Shown: one piece after another, positions 59,546 through 64,000 of the stretch | Numbering within the stretch: position 1 is the first letter of the stretch | Layout: each line of letters begins with the position of its first letter | Assembly (NCBI GenBank): GCA_036378155.1 | Contig: DASUXA010000094.1 | Span: 15,001-79,000 of the forward strand | Source: DASUXA01 sp036378155 | GTDB lineage: Bacteria > Actinomycetota > Actinomycetes > Mycobacteriales > Micromonosporaceae | DNA length: 64,000 nt | Direction: 5' to 3' | Program-made: the position numbers and the translations under genes | Notes under the pieces: model-generated | Seen by the model: the letters and a program-made list of their open reading frames with translations, nothing else | The model's database searches: none | What the model was told of the DNA's origin: nothing

Positions 59546-60511
59546 TCACCTCACGAGTCCCGTGGGGGTCGGTCGGCGCGCGGCGTCCAGCACGGGCGAC
59601 AGGGCGGCCGCGAGCGCGGACGGATCGTGCCGGGAAGCCCCGTCGGCCACGGCGACCGGGGCGAGCACGAGCCGCGCCCCCAGCGATTGTGCCGCACGAA
59701 TGACCGGTTCGGGGTCTCCCACTGCCCGTCCGTCGGCAAGAACTACATCGGCGGTCAGGTACGGAAGGTAACGGGTCAATGCCGCCAAGTGTCCGGAAAG
59801 CGAGAGTCCCGCTGTTTCGTACTCGGCCGCGAGATTGAGGGTGATCAGGCGTCGAGCCCCGCTCGCCAGAACCGCCTTGGCCAGGTCCGGAACGAGCAGG
59901 TGCGGCATGACGCTGGTGTACCAGGAACCCGGTCCGAACAACAGCCAGTCCGCCTCGGTGACCGCGGCGACCGCCTCGGCACACGCCGGCGGCGCGGACG
60001 GGACGATCCGCAGCGCCTCGATGTGCCCACGGGACACCGCGACCGCGTGCTGACCGCGAACCGTGACCACCTCGTCGGGGCGGGACGCGTCTCCGCCCCG
60101 GATATCGGCTTCGATGTCCACCGGTACCGGCGACATCGGCAGCACCCGACCGCGCGCGTTGACCAGCGCACCCGCGTGGTCGAGCGCGGCGACCGGGTCG
60201 CGGTACATCTCCATCAGCCCGCACAGCAGCAGGTTGCCCACCGGATGCCCGGCGAGCGCGTCGTCGCCGTGGAACCGGTGCTGCAACAGGTCGCCGGTAC
60301 GGCGGGACAGATCGTCGTCGCCGGCCAGGGCGGCGAGCGCCTGACGCAGGTCGCCCGGAGGCAGCCCGCCGCGCGCCGCGCGCAGCCGCCCGCTCGACCC
60401 CCCGTCGTCGCCGACCGTCACCACGGCGGTGATCCGCAGCCCCGGTATCCGGCGCAGGGCGCGCAGGGTGGCACCCAGGCCGTGCCCGCCACCGAACGCC
60501 ACCACCTTCAT
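59546..60511 (-). CDS. yvcK: Gluconeogenesis factor YvcK/CofD-like
   Basis: The 321-residue protein has MKVVAFGGGHGLGATLRALR, VTVGDDGGSSGRLR and the LLFGPGSWYTSVMPHLLVPD motif of the CofD/YvcK fold. YvcK (CuvA in mycobacteria) binds UDP-GlcNAc and affects cell-wall metabolism and growth on some carbon sources. GGGAG 5 nt before the ATG at 60511 favours this start over the GTG two codons earlier that overlaps the rapZ stop. Confidence 0.92.
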   Translation of the reverse strand: MKVVAFGGGHGLGATLRALRRIPGLRITAVVTVGDDGGSSGRLRAARGGLPPGDLRQALAALAGDDDLSRRTGDLLQHRFHGDDALAGHPVGNLLLCGLMEMYRDPVAALDHAGALVNARGRVLPMSPVPVDIEADIRGGDASRPDEVVTVRGQHAVAVSRGHIEALRIVPSAPPACAEAVAAVTEADWLLFGPGSWYTSVMPHLLVPDLAKAVLASGARRLITLNLAAEYETAGLSLSGHLAALTRYLPYLTADVVLADGRAVGDPEPVIRAAQSLGARLVLAPVAVADGASRHDPSALAAALSPVLDAARRPTPTGLVR

Positions 60512-60513
60512 GG

Positions 60514-61434
60514 TCACTCCCGTCCCAGATCGCGGTGCTGGGCGTGCGCCGAGACCCGACCCTCGCGCAGCCGCTGGGCGAGCTCCTCGGCGATGGCGAC
60601 GCTGCGGTGCTTGCCACCGGTACACCCGACCGCCACGGTGAGGTACCGCTTGCCCTCCCGCTCGAACCCGGCGGCGGTCGAGTTGATCAACCGCGCGTAG
60701 GTCTCCACGAAGCTGATCGCGCCGCGCTGACCGAGCACGTACCGGCTGACCGAGGCGTCCCTGCCCGTGTACTCGCGCAGATCCGGAACCCAGTACGGGT
60801 TGGGCAGGAAGCGGGCGTCCAGCACGAAGTCGGCGTCGGGCGGCAGCCCGTACTTGAAGCCGAAGGACAGCACGGTGACGCGCAGTCGGCGGGCGTCCTC
60901 GCCGCCGAACAGTTCCTCCACCCGGCGACGCAACTGGTTGACGTTCAGGTGGCTGGTGTCGATCAGGACGTCGGCGGCGTCGCGCGCGGCGGTGAGCAGT
61001 TCGCGCTCGGCGGCGATGCCGTCGGACAGCCGGCCCTCGCCCTGCAGCGGGTGCGAGCGGCGCACGTTCTCGAACCGCCGGATGAGGACCTCGTCGTCGG
61101 CGTCGACGAACACCACACGCGGCGTGAAGCCCCGCTCCTTCAGCGCGGCGACCGCGCCGACCAGGTCGGTGGAGAACGCCCGGCTGCGCACGTCGAGGAC
61201 CATCGCGGTGCGGCGGGCGGGACCGCCCGCGCGGTACGCCAACTCCGCCATCTCGATCATGAGCGCCTGGGGCAGGTTGTCGACGACGTAGTAGCCGACG
61301 TTTTCCAGGGCGCGGGCGACCGTGCTGCGACCGCCGCCGGAAACCCCCGTCACGATCACCAGGTCCATGTCCGGCCGTTCGTTGGCGCGCGGCTCGGCCG
61401 GACCACGCCGGTCGGTGATCTCGTCGTCGGTCAT
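60514..61434 (-). CDS. rapZ: RNase adapter/nucleotide-binding protein RapZ
   Basis: The 306-residue protein has a Walker A-like VTGVSGGGRSTVARALE, in which Lys is replaced by Arg as in many actinobacteria. It also has YYVVDNLPQALM, SFGFKYGLPPDADFVLDARF and the C-terminal AVGCTGGKHRSVAIAEEL. In E. coli it directs RNase E to GlmZ; its role in actinobacteria is less clear. GAGGGGGA before the ATG at 61434 fixes the start. Confidence 0.93.
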   Translation of the reverse strand: MTDDEITDRRGPAEPRANERPDMDLVIVTGVSGGGRSTVARALENVGYYVVDNLPQALMIEMAELAYRAGGPARRTAMVLDVRSRAFSTDLVGAVAALKERGFTPRVVFVDADDEVLIRRFENVRRSHPLQGEGRLSDGIAAERELLTAARDAADVLIDTSHLNVNQLRRRVEELFGGEDARRLRVTVLSFGFKYGLPPDADFVLDARFLPNPYWVPDLREYTGRDASVSRYVLGQRGAISFVETYARLINSTAAGFEREGKRYLTVAVGCTGGKHRSVAIAEELAQRLREGRVSAHAQHRDLGRE

Positions 61435-61574
61435 GGTTCCCCCTCGTTCCGGCCGCCCCACGGGTCGCGCGGCAGCGCCCCGGACGCCACGATCCTAGGA
61501 TTTCGCGCCGCCCCGCCGCACCCGACGCGGGACAGATCACTGATGTGACCGCCCGCGACGGGTCGCGGCGTCGT

Positions 61575-61598
61575 CCGCGCGTCCGGGTGGACGCGCGG
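61575..61598 (-). terminator. Hairpin after uvrC
   Basis: A 10-bp stem CCGCGCGTCC (61575-61584) pairs with 61589-61598 around a GGGT loop, about 30-50 bp beyond the uvrC stop. Confidence 0.65.
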
Positions 61599-61624
61599 GT
61601 TCAGGTTCCGGCGACCGGCGTCCC

Positions 61625-63706
61625 TCAGGTGAGCGCGTTCCCCGGCTGCGCCGCGACCTCGACCGCCTCCGCCGCGACCGGGTGCGCGGCACGCTGGTCC
61701 CCCGCACGCTGGTCCGCCGGTACCGCCTGGTCGCCCGCCGCCTGGTCCGTCGACGCCGCCTGGTCCGGCGACCGATTCGCCGCCGCGCCGTCGCGAGGCG
61801 GGGGCGGCTCGCCGCGCAACGCCGCCAGCACCGCCTCGGCGGTACGCGGGCCGATGCCCGGTACTTCGGCGATCTCCTCGACGCTCGCCGCGGCGAGCCG
61901 CTTGACCGAGCCGAACCTGGCGAGCAACGCCTTGCGGCGCACCTCGCCGAGCCCCGGTACCCCGTCGAGCGCGGAAACCGTCATCCGCTTCGAGCGCCGC
62001 TGCCGGTGGTACGTGATCGCGAAGCGGTGCGCCTCGTCGCGCACCCGCTGCAGCAGGTACAGACCCTCCGAGGTGCGCGGCAGCACCAGCGGGAAGTCGT
62101 CGCCCGGCAGCCACACCTCCTCCAGCCGCTTAGCCAGGCCGCACACGGTGATGTCGTCGATACCGAGATCCGCGAGGACCTGCGCGGCGGCGTTCACCTG
62201 GGGCGCGCCGCCGTCGACGACGACCAGCTGCGGCGGGTACGCGAACTTGCGCGGCTTGCCGGTCTCCGGGTCGATCCCCGGGCGCTCCGGGTCGACCTCT
62301 CCGGCGCTGGCAGCCGCGTCGAGGTACCGGGCGAAGCGCCGCCGCAAGGTCTCCGACAGCGCGGACAGGTCGTCCGTGGCGCCCCGGATCGCGAAGCGGC
62401 GGTATTCGCTCTTGCGGGCCAGCCCGTCCTCGAAGACGACCATGCTGGCCACCACGTCGGTGCCCTGCATCTGGGACACGTCGTAGCACTCGATCCGCAG
62501 CGGCGCGGTGTCCATCCCGAGCGCCTCGCCAATCTCCTCCAGCGCCTTGCTCCGCGCGGTCAGGTCGCTCGCCCGGCGCAGCTTGTGCTGAGCCAGCGCC
62601 TGTTCGGCGTTGCGCGCCACGGTCTCCAGCAGCGTCTTCTTGTCGCCCCGCTGCGGTACCCGGAGGCTGACGCGGCTGCCCCGGTGCTCGCTCAGCCACG
62701 CCGCGAGCGCGTCGGAGTCCGGCGGCAGGGCTGGTACCAGCAGCTCCTTCGGCACATCCGCCTCGCCCTGCTCCGCGCCGTACACCTGCGTGCAGAAGTG
62801 GTGGACCAGGTCGCCGGTGGACAGCTCCTCGGTCTTCTCCACCACCCAGCCGCGCTGCCCGCGCACCCGACCACCCCGGACATGGAACACCTGGACCGCG
62901 GCTTCGAGCGCGTCCTCGGCGAACGCGACCACGTCGGCGTCGGTGCCGTCGCCGAGCACGACGGTCTGCTTCTCCATGGCGCGGCGCAGCGCGGCGAGAT
63001 CGTCGCGCAGCCGGGCGGCGAGTTCGAACTGCAGATCGTCGGACGCCTCGCGCATCCGCCGTTCCAGCCGGCGCACCATGGTGTCGGTGCGACCGGCCAT
63101 GAACTCGCAGAAGTCGTCCACGATCCGCCGGTGCTCCTCGGCGCTCACCCGACCGACGCACGGGGCGGAGCACTTGCCGATGTACCCGAGCAGGCACGGT
63201 CGCCCGATCTGACCGGCGCGCTTGAACACCCCGGTGGAGCAGGTGCGCGCCGGGAACACGCGCAGCAGCAGGTCGAGCGTTTCGCGGATCGCCCAGGCGT
63301 GCGAGTACGGGCCGAAGTACCGCACGCCTTTGCGCTTCGCGCCGCGCATCACCTGCAGACGCGGGTACTCCTCGTCGAGGGTGACCGCGAGGTACGGGTA
63401 GCTCTTGTCGTCGCGGTACTTGACGTTGAAGCGCGGGTCGAACTCCTTGATCCAGCTGTACTCCAGCTGGAGCGCCTCGACCTCGGTGTTGACCACCGTC
63501 CACTCGACGCCGGCCGCCGACGTGACCATCGCGGCGGTGCGGGAGTGCAGGTTGCCGACGTCTTGGAAGTACGACGTGAGCCGCGCGCGGAGGTTCTTCG
63601 CCTTGCCGACGTAGATGACCCGGCCCCGCGCGTCGCGGAACTTGTAGACGCCCGGCTGGGTCGGGATCTCGCCAGTCTTCGGACGGTACGACGCCGGGTT
63701 CGCCAC
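61625..63706 (-). CDS. uvrC: UvrABC excinuclease subunit C
   Basis: The 693-residue protein has the N-terminal GIY-YIG nuclease (PTQPGVYKFRDARGRVIYVG), a Cys-rich region (TCSTGVF, GKCSAPCVGRV), a UVR motif (about 200-240) and the RNase H-like nuclease (RIECYDVSQMQG, VVVDGGAPQVNAA). HhH motifs lie near 600-645 (LDGVPGLGEVRRKALLARFG, VPGIGPRTAEAVL). It cuts on both sides of UvrB-bound lesions. A low-complexity tail of about 45 residues rich in DQAA units is unusual. TAGGGT (63713-63718, minus strand) ends 6 nt before the GTG. Confidence 0.95.
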   Translation of the reverse strand: MANPASYRPKTGEIPTQPGVYKFRDARGRVIYVGKAKNLRARLTSYFQDVGNLHSRTAAMVTSAAGVEWTVVNTEVEALQLEYSWIKEFDPRFNVKYRDDKSYPYLAVTLDEEYPRLQVMRGAKRKGVRYFGPYSHAWAIRETLDLLLRVFPARTCSTGVFKRAGQIGRPCLLGYIGKCSAPCVGRVSAEEHRRIVDDFCEFMAGRTDTMVRRLERRMREASDDLQFELAARLRDDLAALRRAMEKQTVVLGDGTDADVVAFAEDALEAAVQVFHVRGGRVRGQRGWVVEKTEELSTGDLVHHFCTQVYGAEQGEADVPKELLVPALPPDSDALAAWLSEHRGSRVSLRVPQRGDKKTLLETVARNAEQALAQHKLRRASDLTARSKALEEIGEALGMDTAPLRIECYDVSQMQGTDVVASMVVFEDGLARKSEYRRFAIRGATDDLSALSETLRRRFARYLDAAASAGEVDPERPGIDPETGKPRKFAYPPQLVVVDGGAPQVNAAAQVLADLGIDDITVCGLAKRLEEVWLPGDDFPLVLPRTSEGLYLLQRVRDEAHRFAITYHRQRRSKRMTVSALDGVPGLGEVRRKALLARFGSVKRLAAASVEEIAEVPGIGPRTAEAVLAALRGEPPPPRDGAAANRSPDQAASTDQAAGDQAVPADQRAGDQRAAHPVAAEAVEVAAQPGNALT

Positions 63707-63758
63707 GCGTCAACCCTACGGGCCGGCGAGGACGGTCCGAGGCCCCCTCAGCCTCGCC

Positions 63759-64000
63759 TCACGCCCGCTCGGCGTCGGTGGCCCGGACCACCTGGACGGT
63801 GGCCAGCGTCGGGTCTGCGGCATAGGCGATCCGCGACCCCTGCTCCCTCGCCGCGCGCAACGCCTCGAGGGCGCCGCCGGTGATCCGCTCCCCCGGCGCG
63901 AGGCCGGGGATCCCCGGCGGGTACGGCGCGACCACCTCGGCGCAGACCCGTCCGGCCGCCGACTCCCACGGCACGGACTCGCGGCCGGCGAAGAAGGCCG
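63759..64000 (-). CDS. C-terminal part of an Orn/Lys/Arg decarboxylase-type PLP enzyme
   Basis: The minus-strand frame ending at 63759 reads AFFAGRESVPWESAAGRVCA then EVVAPYPPGIPGLAPGERIT and a helical tail. This is the C-terminal domain pattern of Orn/Lys/Arg decarboxylase family proteins (P-Y-PPGIP-x-x-x-PGE). The catalytic PLP domain lies beyond the window. It is upstream of uvrC in the same direction. Confidence 0.82.
   Translation of the reverse strand, partial: AFFAGRESVPWESAAGRVCAEVVAPYPPGIPGLAPGERITGGALEALRAAREQGSRIAYAADPTLATVQVVRATDAERA

Overview
The window is a 64-kb piece of a very GC-rich actinobacterial chromosome. It carries several actinobacteria-restricted genes (rbpA, whiA, opcA, an acVLRF1-type peptidyl-tRNA hydrolase, a sufR-first SUF operon). 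The local orders uvrC-rapZ-yvcK-whiA-gap-pgk-tpiA-secG and tkt-tal-pgi-zwf-opcA-pgl-rbpA are also typical of this phylum. The style fits Micromonosporales, but that is inference from gene order and composition only. I saw no rRNA, tRNA, CRISPR array, prophage or insertion sequence.

Layout. 1-10 kb: bacterial PH-domain membrane proteins, a sirtuin, a hot-dog thioesterase, a metallo-beta-lactamase-fold hydrolase, asparagine synthetase, aminopeptidase P, a geranylgeranyl-reductase-type flavoprotein, a GAF-ANTAR regulator and a STAS protein. 10-17 kb: a very large secreted amylase-pullulanase fusion with LacI-type operator-like sites upstream, then a small PIN/antitoxin module. 17-24 kb: aconitase, a decayed RIO-kinase remnant, a HAD phosphatase, a nitrilase-family hydrolase, an AcnR-like TetR repressor and an SDR. 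24-33 kb: an ABC exporter, an enoyl-CoA hydratase, a small HTH protein, an ABC-F protein with an apparent leader peptide and hairpin, a zinc metallopeptidase, acVLRF1, a LysE-type exporter and a Clp-N-domain regulator with two palindromic operators. 33-40 kb: the SUF iron-sulfur operon sufR-B-D-Rieske-C-S-U-T. 40-43 kb: heme A and heme O synthesis genes (ctaA, ctaB) around acylphosphatase and an ATP-grasp pair. 43-52 kb: the pentose-phosphate operon. 52-64 kb: rbpA, secG, an orphan peptide-binding lipoprotein, lower glycolysis (tpiA-pgk-gap), the whiA-yvcK-rapZ cluster, uvrC and the end of a PLP decarboxylase.

The central-carbon genes form two blocks. The rightward tkt to pgl block makes NADPH and pentoses. 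The leftward gap-pgk-tpiA block runs triose metabolism. Aconitase and its likely repressor lie apart but share a sequence element in their promoters. The SUF operon would supply Fe-S clusters to aconitase and to its own regulator.

The most interesting non-coding signals are the uORF plus nested hairpin before the ABC-F gene, the twin 17-bp palindromes over the Clp-N promoter, the shared acnA/TetR promoter element, a 22-bp palindromic element present twice, and a recurrent leaderless promoter architecture (a -10 hexamer 5-6 nt before the start codon) at about ten genes.
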